DNA of 64,000 bases from DATATB01 sp036268995 (GCA_036268995.1 DATATB010000068.1:62001-126000), one strand, 5' to 3'. Counted from the stretch's first letter, positions 9,263 through 19,279 are shown. A program made the numbers and translations. The notes: generated from the letters alone by a model not told the origin.

Positions 9263-10471
9263 ATGGGAGCCGACCAGTTGCGCACCTCCGTGCGCCGGGC
9301 AGATTCGATCGAACCCGTCACGAGTCGTTTTCAATTCGTCGATGCGCTGCGCGGATTGGCCGCGCTGGCAGTCGCGGCGTTTCATATCAGCCGTTATGGA
9401 CCGCTGGCGCACGCGGCCGAGGAGGTGATTCCCGACTGCGTGCAGTTGCTGCTCAAGCACGGCTGGATCGGCGTGCAAATCTTTTTTGTCATTAGCGGAT
9501 TTGTCATCGCCTACAGTTTGCGTCGCGCCGTGGTCACGCCGCGTTTCGCCGGCCAATTTGCCCTGCGGCGTTCGCTGCGGCTCGATCCGTCGTACTGGAC
9601 CACGATCGTGCTCGTGCTGGTCCTCTCGACGCTGCTGCCGGCCAGCTTTGCCGAGCCGGCCTCGGCCGACGCTCTGAGCGGAGGCCAGTTGATCGCGCAT
9701 TTGGGCTATCTGCAAAACGTGCTGGGCTACGAGAACCTGTCGGTCGGGTTCTGGACGCTGTGCATCGAGGTGCAATTCTATCTGATGTTCGTCGTACTGT
9801 TGGGCGTCGCGCAGCGCTGGGCCGGTTGTGGCCCCGGGGCTGATCGCGTCTGCTATCGGCGGCTGTTGGCATTGCTGGGGCCCGTGGCCGTGGCTTCGCT
9901 GTTCTATTTCGGCCGGCAAAGCGCGAGTGACGCGTGGCTGGTGCATTTCTTCTCCATGTTTTTCCTGGGCATGCTGGCCTGCTGGGCGCTGGAAGCCAAA
10001 ATCTCGCGGCTCTGGTTCGGCCTGTTCGCGGCGCTCATGGCCGCCAGCCTTGCCGTTCATTGGTCGCTGGACATCACCGTGGCGCTGGTGACCGGGCTAT
10101 CGATCTACCTGGTTGGCCGTGCGGGTCACCTGCGCGACTGGCTCTCTTGGCGCCCGCTCCAGTATCTGGGCCGGATCTCTTACAGTCTGTATTTGATCCA
10201 CTATCCCGTCAGTTGCCTGGTGACGGCGCTCGGCCTGGAGTTGACCGGCGATGCGCCGCTGCCGGCCGCCGCCTGGCTGGCCGTGTCCTTGACGGCGAGC
10301 ATCGGCGCGGCGCACGTGTTGTATTCGCTCGTCGAGCGGCCGAGCCTGGAGCTCTCTCGCCGCATCTCCGCGCCCGAATGGTCGTGGCAAGCGCTCCGCC
10401 AGGCCCTGCTGCCCACCGCCTTCGCGCGTGCCTGGCAAAGGCCGACCGCCCGCGTCGCGGTCGAGGAATAG
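9263..10471 (+). CDS. Membrane acyltransferase, OafA/acyltransferase-3 family
   Basis: The 402 residues match the acyltransferase-3 pattern. FVDALRGLAALAVAAFHISRYG carries the conserved Arg30 and the catalytic His41, followed by a hydrophobic FFVISGFVIAYS segment and about ten membrane helices. The family moves acetyl or other acyl groups onto sugars of exopolysaccharide, lipopolysaccharide or small glycosides across the cytoplasmic membrane. The start ATG has AGAGGGC about ten bases upstream. No polysaccharide genes adjoin it, so the acceptor is unknown. Confidence 0.92.
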   Translation: MGADQLRTSVRRADSIEPVTSRFQFVDALRGLAALAVAAFHISRYGPLAHAAEEVIPDCVQLLLKHGWIGVQIFFVISGFVIAYSLRRAVVTPRFAGQFALRRSLRLDPSYWTTIVLVLVLSTLLPASFAEPASADALSGGQLIAHLGYLQNVLGYENLSVGFWTLCIEVQFYLMFVVLLGVAQRWAGCGPGADRVCYRRLLALLGPVAVASLFYFGRQSASDAWLVHFFSMFFLGMLACWALEAKISRLWFGLFAALMAASLAVHWSLDITVALVTGLSIYLVGRAGHLRDWLSWRPLQYLGRISYSLYLIHYPVSCLVTALGLELTGDAPLPAAAWLAVSLTASIGAAHVLYSLVERPSLELSRRISAPEWSWQALRQALLPTAFARAWQRPTARVAVEE

Positions 10472-10585
10472 GAGCTGGCGAAGCCCATGCTGGCTTCCGT
10501 CAGCAAGCTGGCATTGCCCAATTTCGAACCGCACCGATAGACTGGCCGCGGGGCGATCAAATCAGCCGGCTAAGGAGGGCGGGCG

Positions 10586-13270
10586 ATGCGCACGCGGTGC
10601 CTGGCGGTGGGGCTGTTGATTATCACCCTGACGGTTCTGTCGGCCCGAGCTGACGAACCTCTTGCGAAGCCCCCCAAGCCCACAATCCCCAAGCCCACGG
10701 CCACAGAGCCTTCGCTCGCCCAGCATCCGCTGGAGCGGCCGGTTGCCAAGACCTGGCGCACGCATCGCGATGCGGGCCATCTGCCGCTACTTGATCCGGC
10801 CCATTGGCAAATTCTCGGTTGCCAGAACTTTTCGCCCGACGACATTCGCAACGAAGTCGCGCGCGACGAAGACGTGCTGCTGGCCACGCACCCGGCGGCC
10901 CCCGCCGACGATCTCGAGAAGCTGCCGGCCTTGCTCGCGGAAAAAGTGCTCGACGGCTATCGGACCACCGGCTTTCCTCAAGCGAAGGTGCAAGCACGCC
11001 GCGAAGGCGAGCTGATCAAAATCGAGATTGTCGAAGGCCGGCGACTGACCGCCGGCCCGATCGAGATCATCGGCGCCAAAACGCTTGACGTGAAGCAGTT
11101 GCTCGCGCGGCTCAGCGAGCCGTATATCCCCGAAAACGCGAACCCCACAGCCTTCGAACAGAATCGCGATGGCAAGACCCGGATTCTGTGGCTCAAAGGC
11201 AATTGGCTCCAGCGGCCGAAGGACCCTGCCTGGGAGATCGGCAAACCGGCCCAACTGGCCCCGGCCGACTACATGCGTTCGCACGTGGAAAAGGCCTGCG
11301 CCAATCAAGGGCGGCCGGAGGCCAAATTCGAACTCGAGATCAAGACCGAGCCGGGCAGCAACACGGCCCGGCTGCGAGTGTGCATCACTGATGAGGGGCC
11401 GCTAACGGTGATCAAGCAGGTGCACGTCGCAGGATGCAAGAAGAACACGCCGCAGCAAGTCATCGATTATTTGCAAGTGCAGCCCGGCACGGCCTGGACG
11501 CGCGAGCGCGAGTTGCTGGCGAAACAGCGTTTGTGGCAGGCCGCCCGCTTTCGTCGCTACGAACTCAAGCTCGAGCGGCAGCCTGGGTCGGGCGACGCCA
11601 CGCTGGCGGTCAAAGTCGCGGAGTCGGAGCTTGCGCCTGCGTTATCGCAGCCCTTCACGCCGATGGAGCAGGCGTGTCTGAAATTTCGCCAGTGGATCGG
11701 TGCCTTTTGCGACTCGGACGACGAATTGCTGGGTACTCGAACCGACCGCGACCAGCAAATCGAGGTGATCTTCTCGCCGAGGCTCGGCAGCATCTTCACG
11801 TGGCGACTAGCCGATGCGGCTGGAAAGCCGGCGCCAGCCTCGTTCCTGCTGCCGCATGGGCTTCAGACACCGCTGGCGCCGACGCATACCGCTGTGATCT
11901 CGACCGACGCGCTGGCCTTGTATTCGCATGCCACGGGCCGGCGACTGGTCGCCCGCCCGCTGCCCGGCAACTTGCTGATGATAGGCACCATCAAGTTGGT
12001 CCCCGGCGACGACGGCGAGTACGGAAGTGCTATCGCATCCATCGGTGCGCACACCTGGGCCTCCGCGCCGCCGGGGGCGCCGGCCTTGCGCTCGTTGATT
12101 GTCGCGCAGCCGGTGGCATTCATCTATACGGCCCGCAAATATGCAAAGACCAGCAGCTTGACCGACGGCATCCTGACGATAGGCATCCCCGACGACGATG
12201 ACACGAAAAGTAAAGGCCAGAAAGTTGGATGGTGTGGAACGCAGGTGCGCGTCTCGGCGGCGACCGGCCGGCTATTGGAACTCACCTACGACAGCGCCGA
12301 TGAGCACACTCACCTGACCCTTGGCAAAGGCGTGTACCGAAGCCGCTCCGCGTCGCTCGAAGCCACGTTCGGCAGGAAACCCAACGATTTCGATCCGCGC
12401 GAGCCGCTGGGTTCGACGCTGGCGTTTGTCACACGCGAGATGGACGAATCCCGATTGCTTCCGGAGCTCGGCGACGACGAGCGCGGAGCGCTGCGCGTGG
12501 CACGCAAGGCGCTGGCGGCGCAAATCCTTGAACCTCTGGATCAGTCGCTGGTGCGACTCAATTCGGCCATGCACGATCCGAACATACCCTTCTACCTCGG
12601 CAGCAAACCAAAACATCAGCACGATCGGGACAACACGAATGCCGAGATGGCCTATTGCGTCTGGTTGTACAGCGACGATTGGGCTGCCCGCGGGACGTGG
12701 CTCTGGGATCTGGCCCGCGATGCAATTATGGCCGGCGTGGGCTTGGATCAGTACACGCCGATGGAAATCAGCCAGCAATTGACCCGCTCTTCCAATGGCC
12801 CGCTGGCCAACCTGGCGGCCGCCGCCGCGCTGAAAGAGGCGGGCGCGAACGTGGCTGCCCTGCGGTTCGCCCGGCGCGGCCGCCGAGCGCTCGACGCCGC
12901 GAAGTTTCGGGCCGACATCACGGCCCTGCTCGACGATCGCGGCCTGGCCGGCCGCTCGCTGCGTCGGGCTGCCGAAGTGGTCCGCCAGTTCAACGACGAG
13001 GACATCACTTGGCTAACCAACGAAGAAGCCGACGACGTACAGTTGTTCGCCCACACGCTTTGCCGCGAACTGGCCAAGGATCCGCAACAGCCCATCGCCA
13101 AAGCGCTGCCCGACGTGCTGGACCGCCTCTGGGACTCGCACCTCAAACAATATCTCGCGGCCGGCTTGCAGGCCTATCTCGACACGCCGCCGAAGCCTTC
13201 CGTGCCGCCCGCCGAGCCGTCGGAGTCCCCTCTCCAGCCGCCAACGTCTACCAAGCCGCAGCAGCCGTAA
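10586..13270 (+). CDS. Secreted protein with POTRA-like domains, function unknown
   Basis: 894 residues with a clear signal peptide (about 1-22) and a near-perfect ribosome site AAGGAGG at 10572-10578, seven bases before the ATG. Two regions look like POTRA folds. Residues about 70-175 have a GY...GF..A.V pattern followed by I.I.EG....GPI.I.G, and about 260-350 have GPL.VIKQVHVAG and a turn into a long helix. In BamA/TamA/ShlB proteins such domains precede an outer-membrane barrel. Here the rest (about 350-860) is not barrel-like: it includes a mixed alpha/beta segment and a helical tail ending in a proline/serine-rich stretch. The assignment to POTRA is by pattern only. It may be a periplasmic chaperone-like or envelope protein. 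Confidence 0.8.
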   Translation: MRTRCLAVGLLIITLTVLSARADEPLAKPPKPTIPKPTATEPSLAQHPLERPVAKTWRTHRDAGHLPLLDPAHWQILGCQNFSPDDIRNEVARDEDVLLATHPAAPADDLEKLPALLAEKVLDGYRTTGFPQAKVQARREGELIKIEIVEGRRLTAGPIEIIGAKTLDVKQLLARLSEPYIPENANPTAFEQNRDGKTRILWLKGNWLQRPKDPAWEIGKPAQLAPADYMRSHVEKACANQGRPEAKFELEIKTEPGSNTARLRVCITDEGPLTVIKQVHVAGCKKNTPQQVIDYLQVQPGTAWTRERELLAKQRLWQAARFRRYELKLERQPGSGDATLAVKVAESELAPALSQPFTPMEQACLKFRQWIGAFCDSDDELLGTRTDRDQQIEVIFSPRLGSIFTWRLADAAGKPAPASFLLPHGLQTPLAPTHTAVISTDALALYSHATGRRLVARPLPGNLLMIGTIKLVPGDDGEYGSAIASIGAHTWASAPPGAPALRSLIVAQPVAFIYTARKYAKTSSLTDGILTIGIPDDDDTKSKGQKVGWCGTQVRVSAATGRLLELTYDSADEHTHLTLGKGVYRSRSASLEATFGRKPNDFDPREPLGSTLAFVTREMDESRLLPELGDDERGALRVARKALAAQILEPLDQSLVRLNSAMHDPNIPFYLGSKPKHQHDRDNTNAEMAYCVWLYSDDWAARGTWLWDLARDAIMAGVGLDQYTPMEISQQLTRSSNGPLANLAAAAALKEAGANVAALRFARRGRRALDAAKFRADITALLDDRGLAGRSLRRAAEVVRQFNDEDITWLTNEEADDVQLFAHTLCRELAKDPQQPIAKALPDVLDRLWDSHLKQYLAAGLQAYLDTPPKPSVPPAEPSESPLQPPTSTKPQQP

Positions 13271-13508
13271 GGCTTCGTGCGCGTCGATCTGTATGGTGAT
13301 CCGCGGCGGCGCCGCCACGGGCTCGCGCGCTCCGCGGGGACGATCTCAAACCCGCTTTGGCTTTTGCGCATGGGGCTATCGTTCGACACCAAACAGTGCG
13401 ATTCCTGCATTGAACCGGCCTGCCTTGCGGCGTAATATGCGACCCCCCACAAGTGTCCGAAGTGGCGGCATCGCTAGCTAAGGCCTCATTCTTTGTTGGT
13501 TCGATCGC

Positions 13509-15323
13509 ATGAAAACAGCGCAACCCTTCGTGGTCGAGATCATCAAGCCGTCGCACTACGATGATGATGGCTATGTCATCCAGTGGTGGCGAGCGTTCGT
13601 GCCGTCCAATTCGCTGGCCTGCGTGTGGGCACTGGCCGACGACGCCCGGGCAAGGCACGTGCTCGGTCCCGACGTCGAAATCAAGATCGGCGGCTACGAC
13701 GAGATGCATACGGTCGTGCCGACTCGCCAGATCATTCGCAACATTCAACGGGCCGGAGGCCGCGGCCTGGTCGTGCTCGCCGGCGTGCAGAGCAATCAAT
13801 ATCCCCGCGCCGCCGAACTCGCCAAAGAATTCCGTGCCGCGGGCATCCCCGTGGCGATCGGCGGTTTTCACGTCAGCGGCTGTATTTCGATGTTGCCGGA
13901 GCTGCCGCCCGAGCTGCGCGAGGCGCAGGAGCTGGGCGTGACGCTGTTTGCCGGCGAGGCCGAAGGCCGTCTCGACGAGCTATTGCGCGACGCCTTCGCC
14001 GGAAAACTCAAGCCGCTCTATAACTTCCTGGACGATCTGCCCGACCTGGAAGGCCAGGTCATGCCCTTCTTGCCGCAGGAAATTGCGCGGAAGACGTTCT
14101 ACTTCACGTCGTTCGATGCCGGCCGCGGCTGCCCGTTTCGCTGCAGCTTCTGCACGATCATCAACGTGCAGGGGCGCAAATCACGGCATCGCGACGCCGA
14201 CGACGTCGAGCGCATCGTGCGCACTTACGCGGCCCAGGGCGTGCAGCGGTTTTTCATTACCGACGACAACCTGGCTCGCAACAAGAATTGGGAGCCAATC
14301 TTCGACCGCTTGATCGAGCTGCGCGAGAACGAGGGCTTGCGGCTCAAGCTCATGATCCAGGTCGACACGATGTGCCACAAGATTCCCGGCTTCATCGAGA
14401 AGGCGGCCCGCGCCGGCTGTTCGCGCGTGTTCATCGGCATGGAAAGCGTAAACCCCGAAAACCTGGCGGCCGCCAAAAAATATCAGAACAACATCCACGA
14501 ATATCGCAAGATGCTGCTGGCCTGGCGAGCGCAGGGCGTGATCACGTTTGCCGGCTACATTCTCGGCTTTCCGGCCGACACGGTCGAATCGATCGAGCGC
14601 GATATTAAGCTGATCCAACGCGAGCTGCCGGTCGACATCCTGGAATTCTTCGTGATGACGCCGCTGCCGGGCTCGGCCGATCATCGAGACATGCACCTGC
14701 GCGGCGAGTGGATGCACCCCGACCTGAACCGCTACGACGCCGAGCACGTGACCATGCGCCACCCGCGCATGTCGGCCGACGAGTGGAGCGACATCTACAG
14801 CCGGGCCTGGCACCTGTACTATTCGCCCGAGCACATCGAGACCATGCTGCGCAGGGCGCAGGCGACACGCAGTGGAGTCAAACGTCTGGTCGGCACGATT
14901 CTCGGTTATTACGGCAGCTATCGCTTTCTACGCGTGCACCCCTTGCAAAGCGGCGTGCTGCGCCGCAAGGTGCGCACGGCGCGTCGGCCGGGCATGAAGC
15001 GTGAGAACCCACTGACCTTCTATCCTCGCTACGTCTGGGAGCTGCTGAAGGCGTACGCCTCCTTGGGCCGATTCGCCGTCGAGCTGGAACTCAAACGCCG
15101 CCGCATCACGCGCCAGTTGCGGCTGGCCCCGTATACCGACGCGGCCCTGTCGCTCGTCGAGCCGCCTGTGGAAGCCGCCGCCGAGCAGCCGGCCGCTTGT
15201 GATTCGGGCGGCTGCGAGTCTGGTGGTTGCGGCAGCTCCGCTACGGAGCCGGCCGTGATTCCGGTCACGGCACTGCAACTCTGGAATCGATCGCCCGCCG
15301 TAGCGAACAAGCACGTCGCCTGA
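13509..15323 (+). CDS. B12-binding-like radical SAM protein with cysteine-rich tail
   Basis: 604 residues. The N-terminal Rossmann-like part (about 1-150, with GGFHVSG at 118-124) resembles the cobalamin-binding module of B12 radical SAM enzymes, but I see no clear DxHxxG ligand motif. The radical SAM core begins at the CxxxCxxC motif (C208, C212, C215), which binds the 4Fe-4S cluster. ITDDNLARN and GYILGFPADT lie within it. The C-terminal region is basic and then ends with a spaced Cys-Gly motif, CDSGGCESGGCG. Family members do radical chemistry such as methylation or ring rearrangement on lipids, cofactors or natural products; the substrate is not indicated. It is transcribed toward the SGNH-like gene with a 90-bp gap. 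Confidence 0.92.
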   Translation: MKTAQPFVVEIIKPSHYDDDGYVIQWWRAFVPSNSLACVWALADDARARHVLGPDVEIKIGGYDEMHTVVPTRQIIRNIQRAGGRGLVVLAGVQSNQYPRAAELAKEFRAAGIPVAIGGFHVSGCISMLPELPPELREAQELGVTLFAGEAEGRLDELLRDAFAGKLKPLYNFLDDLPDLEGQVMPFLPQEIARKTFYFTSFDAGRGCPFRCSFCTIINVQGRKSRHRDADDVERIVRTYAAQGVQRFFITDDNLARNKNWEPIFDRLIELRENEGLRLKLMIQVDTMCHKIPGFIEKAARAGCSRVFIGMESVNPENLAAAKKYQNNIHEYRKMLLAWRAQGVITFAGYILGFPADTVESIERDIKLIQRELPVDILEFFVMTPLPGSADHRDMHLRGEWMHPDLNRYDAEHVTMRHPRMSADEWSDIYSRAWHLYYSPEHIETMLRRAQATRSGVKRLVGTILGYYGSYRFLRVHPLQSGVLRRKVRTARRPGMKRENPLTFYPRYVWELLKAYASLGRFAVELELKRRRITRQLRLAPYTDAALSLVEPPVEAAAEQPAACDSGGCESGGCGSSATEPAVIPVTALQLWNRSPAVANKHVA

Positions 15324-15412
15324 CGATCGTGCCTGCAAGCGTTGACTTTCGCGCCTCGAGTGGCCAAGCTGGCGGAACACGCCTGCTTCGTCCCTACCCC
15401 CGAGTCACGCTC

Positions 15413-16369
15413 ATGAACTACGGTATTCCTTCAGACTTCCGGCGCAGCCTGATCGCGCTCGGCATTCTGGCCCTGGCTGCGAACCTGGTCGGCGGCGCTC
15501 GCTGCTCGGCCGAAGAATCGAAGCCCCAGTCGCTCGCCGCCCCGATCACCAAGGGCCAGCGCGTCTTTACGGCCGGCCACAGTTTTCATGTGTTTGTCTA
15601 TCCCATGCTGGCCGAGATGGCAAAATCCGCCGGCATCGCCGATCACGAAATGGCCGGCATCTCGCGGATCGGGGGCTCGCGCGTCATTCAGCACTGGAAT
15701 GTGGCCGACGAAAAGAACGAGGCCAAGGCCGCGCTGCGCGCCGGCAAGGTCGACGTGCTGACGCTCTCGCCCATCTGGCTGCCCGACGCGGGCATCGCCA
15801 ACTTTGCGAAATTGGCAGTCGAGCACAATCCGAAAGTGCGGATCATGGTGCAGGAGTATTGGCTGCCCAACGATACCTACGAGCCGATCTATCCGCTCGA
15901 CACGCGCAAGAAGGTCGATCACAACGCAACGAACCTGGCCGAGCTGCGCAAGAGCAACGACGCCTATTGTCGCGACATCGAGAAGGAAGTCCGCGGCTTG
16001 AACAAGGAATTGGGCCGCGACGCGGTGTTCGTCGTGCCGGTGGGCGAAGCCTCGATTGCCTTGCGCGAGAAAATCGTCGCGGGCCAGGCTCCCGGCTTGA
16101 AAGCGCAATGGGATCTGTTTCGCGACACCTGGGGACACGCGAAATCGCCACTGATGGTTTTGTCCGGCTACTGCCATTTCGCAGTCATCTACCGCCGCAA
16201 TCCCGAAGGCCTGGCCGTTCCAACCGCCCTGCAAAAGGACGAGAGCATTGCCGAGGGCGACAAGGAAAAGCTGAACCACCTGCTGCAGGAGATCGCCTGG
16301 AAAACGGTCTGCCATCATCCGCTCACCGGCATGCAGACGGAAACGGCGGCCGCTCGGCCTGCGCCTTGA
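15413..16369 (+). CDS. Secreted SGNH/GDSL-hydrolase-like protein
   Basis: 318 residues from the ATG at 15413, chosen because a good signal peptide (RRSLIALGILALAANLVGGARC) begins there; the frame is open further upstream without a plausible start. FTAGHSFH near residue 44 looks like block I of SGNH hydrolases (GxSxx), and DVLTLSP could be block III. The usual C-terminal DxxH is not obvious: SGYCHFAVIYRRNPEG sits at the expected place. It is a planctomycete-type secreted protein; hydrolase activity is an inference and could be lost. Confidence 0.7.
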   Translation: MNYGIPSDFRRSLIALGILALAANLVGGARCSAEESKPQSLAAPITKGQRVFTAGHSFHVFVYPMLAEMAKSAGIADHEMAGISRIGGSRVIQHWNVADEKNEAKAALRAGKVDVLTLSPIWLPDAGIANFAKLAVEHNPKVRIMVQEYWLPNDTYEPIYPLDTRKKVDHNATNLAELRKSNDAYCRDIEKEVRGLNKELGRDAVFVVPVGEASIALREKIVAGQAPGLKAQWDLFRDTWGHAKSPLMVLSGYCHFAVIYRRNPEGLAVPTALQKDESIAEGDKEKLNHLLQEIAWKTVCHHPLTGMQTETAAARPAP

Positions 16370-16604
16370 CCGCCCCTGATCTTGCCGGCATGTCGCACCG
16401 CGCAAACCGGAAGTGCCGGTTGTAAGACCGCTAACCTCAAAGTTCGGCCCTTCTGATGGGCGCAGTCGGCCGGATTTTGCCGGCTTCTGCCAGGCGCCAA
16501 CCTACATTTGAAACGGCCGTTGCCCCAGCGCGCACCGACCTTTGGCGGTGGACCTGCGGCGCGCGGTTCCGAATAAACAACCTATTGACGCATAGGCGCC
16601 AGCC

Positions 16605-17480
16605 ATGTTTCTTCCGATCGGCGACGACGTCGACAATCGCTCGCTCTCGATCATCGGCATTCTCCTGATCTTCGTCTGTGTGTTTGTGTTCGTCGCCGAA
16701 CTCAAGACCGCGTCGAAACCGTATACCGGCAAAACCGAGATCCAGCAGTTCGTCAAAACCTGGGGCCTGGTGCCCAAGGACCTGACCAAAGGCCGCTACG
16801 TCGGCCTGGTGTCGCACATCTTCCTGCACGGCGACTTTTGGCACATCGCCGGCAATCTGATCGTGTTGTGGGCTTTTGCCAATTCGTTGGAAAACCACTT
16901 GGGAGCGGCCAAGCTGCTGATGTTCTTTTTGCTCTGGGGCATCGCGGGCGGCCTGGCCCATGCAGCTATGCAGTGGGGCCAGTCGCTGCCGCTGATCGGC
17001 GCCAGCGGGGCCATCGCCGGCATGATCGGCGCTTACTGGATGGCCTTTGGCGGGCTGACGAAAATCAAGACCATCTTCTGGTTTTTCAGACCGCACGTGG
17101 TCATGATTCCCACTCCCGTGTTCGTCTTCATCTGGGTGATGATGCAGTTCATGGGAGCTTCGGAATCGAAGTCCGGGCCGGGCGGCATCGCCTGGTTCTG
17201 CCACTTGGGCGGATTTCTTGCGGGAGCCTGCACGATCTTCCCCTTCCGCAATCGCACGGCCAAGGCCATGAGCCTCGACGGGCAAGGTCGCGTCCGCTTC
17301 GAAGATCGACCGACCGAGGCGGACGACGCCGACGAACCGCTGCCGGCCGTCGAAGAATGCCCCTTCTGTCACACCGCGCTGGAGCCCATCGATGACCCCT
17401 CGGCCAGCTTCGTGCGCTGCCCCAGCCCCAAGTGCCAGCGTCTCGTCTTCCTCGACCCGCAGTTATCGATCACGCTTTAA
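16605..17480 (+). CDS. Rhomboid intramembrane serine protease with C-terminal zinc ribbon
   Basis: 291 residues with about six membrane helices. The catalytic dyad is Ser135 in GASGAIAG and His200 in WFCHLGG. The conserved HIAGN (His80, Asn84) of the rhomboid fold is present. After the last helix comes a cytosolic tail with an acidic linker and four cysteines (C252, C255, C272, C277) spaced like a zinc ribbon. The family cleaves membrane proteins within or beside their transmembrane helices. The tail may recruit substrates or nucleic acid; that is speculation. It converges on the next gene with only 17 bases between stops. Confidence 0.93.
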   Translation: MFLPIGDDVDNRSLSIIGILLIFVCVFVFVAELKTASKPYTGKTEIQQFVKTWGLVPKDLTKGRYVGLVSHIFLHGDFWHIAGNLIVLWAFANSLENHLGAAKLLMFFLLWGIAGGLAHAAMQWGQSLPLIGASGAIAGMIGAYWMAFGGLTKIKTIFWFFRPHVVMIPTPVFVFIWVMMQFMGASESKSGPGGIAWFCHLGGFLAGACTIFPFRNRTAKAMSLDGQGRVRFEDRPTEADDADEPLPAVEECPFCHTALEPIDDPSASFVRCPSPKCQRLVFLDPQLSITL

Positions 17481-17497
17481 GCGTCGTACTTGGCGCA

Positions 17498-19066
17498 CTA
17501 GGGCGTCACCGCGGAGCCCAGCAACTGGCTCGCCCCCGATGGCAACACGCCCCGGTTAGCTAGATCCTGCGCCTGCTTGCGCGTGAGCGCTAGAATCGGC
17601 AGGGTGGACTGACGGCCGGTCGTGCCAATCAGTTGCATCTTGGGCGCCGCCTTCGTCAGCGTTGGCGGCGCCGGTAGCTTGACGCCCGATTCTTCGACGG
17701 GGAACACTTTGATTGTAAACTGACCGACGGGACCGAAAGTTGCCGTGAACTCCGCAGCGCGGCCGATGGAAGCGGTAAACGTGCGCTGCTCCAAATCGAT
17801 GGACAGCACCCGCGCAAAAATGTCCGAAGGACCGTGATACGTGACCGCCGTCGTTTGAACCGGTCTCAGCGGGATCAAACGCCTTTCGTGAGCGGTATCC
17901 CCCGGATTGAGTGACCGGTCGCTAGGCCCGGGGATTGACGTGAGCTGCAGCAGCGGAATGCCGTTGGCATCGACCACGCTCAACGCTGCGCCGTCCAAAA
18001 CGTCGTGCATCTCGACGGGATAGGTGAGCGAAGTCCAAGTGTAAGCCGCAGCGCCCGACATTTGAGTTGACGCGTCGAAGATTAAATCGGTCCGGTGTTC
18101 GGGCGCGACTTGCACGTGCCACGCTACACCGGCCACCGGCATGGGATTGACATGCTGCGTCAAGATATCCTTTGGCGACAATTGCGTAACAGCCAACTGA
18201 TAGGCGGCCGCGTCATTTTTCTTCAATAGTAGATCGACATGATCCCACCGATAGGCAGTTGAATTCGTAAATCCGGCATAGATCTTTGCTTCGTTTCCAG
18301 GCGTCGGGCCCGGCGGCAGCGTCACCCAAGCTTGCGTGGTCCACGGCGTAGTTGCCAACTGATAGCGCACCGAGCCAGGGCCGCCGAGGGGGCGAACGGC
18401 TCGAATCCTGACTTTGCGCGTGCCGCCCGACACCGCGTCGGACGCAAAGGTGATCTTATCGATCGCCGTGCGCTGGACGGTAGGTGGCGTAACGCTGGGC
18501 GGGGCTTTGAAAGTCAGCGACGTCGCATCGAAGCTATCGAGCACGCCGGTGGTCGGCTTCTTCGACGCCGTTGTGACACTGATCTCCTTGCCAATCAATT
18601 CGGTAAGCCGCTGGCTCAGCCGCGTGCTAGTCGCGTCGGGCTCGATCCGAAACGCTTGTTGCAGGTCGGAGATTGCGGTCTGCGATGCCGGATCGGCTTC
18701 GGCCTGCAGCGAATCCGCTGGCTCCAATTCAAGCGACGCCAATGCCGTGTCGGCGGTCGCGGCGTTCAGGGTGAGCTCCAGTGTTTTCCCAAACTGCAGC
18801 CAACCTCGGTGGGTAACGGTGGCGGTCGCTTGTGTCTTGTCACTCATGCTGTTGTCGATCACCACGCTAGTGACCGGCCAGACCACCGGCGGTGCAGACT
18901 TCGGAGGAGTCGCCGGTCCCACAACCGCCGGCGGCTTCGGCGAGTTCAAGTATTCATAGAGCACTGCAACGCAGACGACGAACAAAACGAACATGACCGG
19001 TATGCTCACCAGCCAACCGATCCCTGCTAAGCTCAACAGCCAACGAATCTTTTGCCTGATCCCCAT
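17498..19066 (-). CDS. Membrane-anchored beta-rich protein, DUF4139-like
   Basis: 522 residues from the ATG at 19066, which has GGGGGC upstream and starts just before a single hydrophobic anchor (about 5-40); the frame extends further upstream but has no membrane logic. A threonine/proline linker follows, then a small domain reading LIGKEISV......GVLDSFDATSLTF. After it comes VRYQLATTPWTTQAWVTL...KIYAGFTNSTAYRWDHVDLLL. This order (G-x-V small barrel, then the Y.....W......A...N.T...W..V.L.L segment) resembles mucoidy/DUF4139-type proteins of unknown function. That placement is tentative. It lies downstream of the 1272-residue gene on the same strand, with a hairpin between them. Confidence 0.75.
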   Translation of the reverse strand: MGIRQKIRWLLSLAGIGWLVSIPVMFVLFVVCVAVLYEYLNSPKPPAVVGPATPPKSAPPVVWPVTSVVIDNSMSDKTQATATVTHRGWLQFGKTLELTLNAATADTALASLELEPADSLQAEADPASQTAISDLQQAFRIEPDATSTRLSQRLTELIGKEISVTTASKKPTTGVLDSFDATSLTFKAPPSVTPPTVQRTAIDKITFASDAVSGGTRKVRIRAVRPLGGPGSVRYQLATTPWTTQAWVTLPPGPTPGNEAKIYAGFTNSTAYRWDHVDLLLKKNDAAAYQLAVTQLSPKDILTQHVNPMPVAGVAWHVQVAPEHRTDLIFDASTQMSGAAAYTWTSLTYPVEMHDVLDGAALSVVDANGIPLLQLTSIPGPSDRSLNPGDTAHERRLIPLRPVQTTAVTYHGPSDIFARVLSIDLEQRTFTASIGRAAEFTATFGPVGQFTIKVFPVEESGVKLPAPPTLTKAAPKMQLIGTTGRQSTLPILALTRKQAQDLANRGVLPSGASQLLGSAVTP

Positions 19067-19243
19067 GGTAGTGCCCCCATCGACTCGCAAAGCCTGTTTA
19101 CATTGGCCCCATCGTTCCGCTCCGTTTTTGCAAACGATGACAAGCCGATTGTATCCAGCCGAAATCGCGAAAGCACGGAAACACCCGCTGGGCGCCACGC
19201 ATTTTTTTCAGGCCATCCAGGCCGTCAGCACTCGCTTAAAACG

Positions 19244-19279
19244 CCGGCGGCCGCCCTAAGTTTGCAGGGCGGCCGCCGG
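19244..19279. terminator. Strong hairpin downstream of the 1272-residue gene
   Basis: A perfect 14-bp GC-only stem (CCGGCGGCCGCCCT and its complement) with an 8-base loop. It sits 48 bases after the minus-strand stop at 19327. Short T-runs flank it on both sides, so it could stop transcription in either direction. Confidence 0.65.

Noticed and set aside
16405..16484. Possible structured RNA before the rhomboid gene
   Set aside because: Only 6-bp stems (AACCGG/CCGGTT and GCCGG/CCGGC); no conserved riboswitch pattern.
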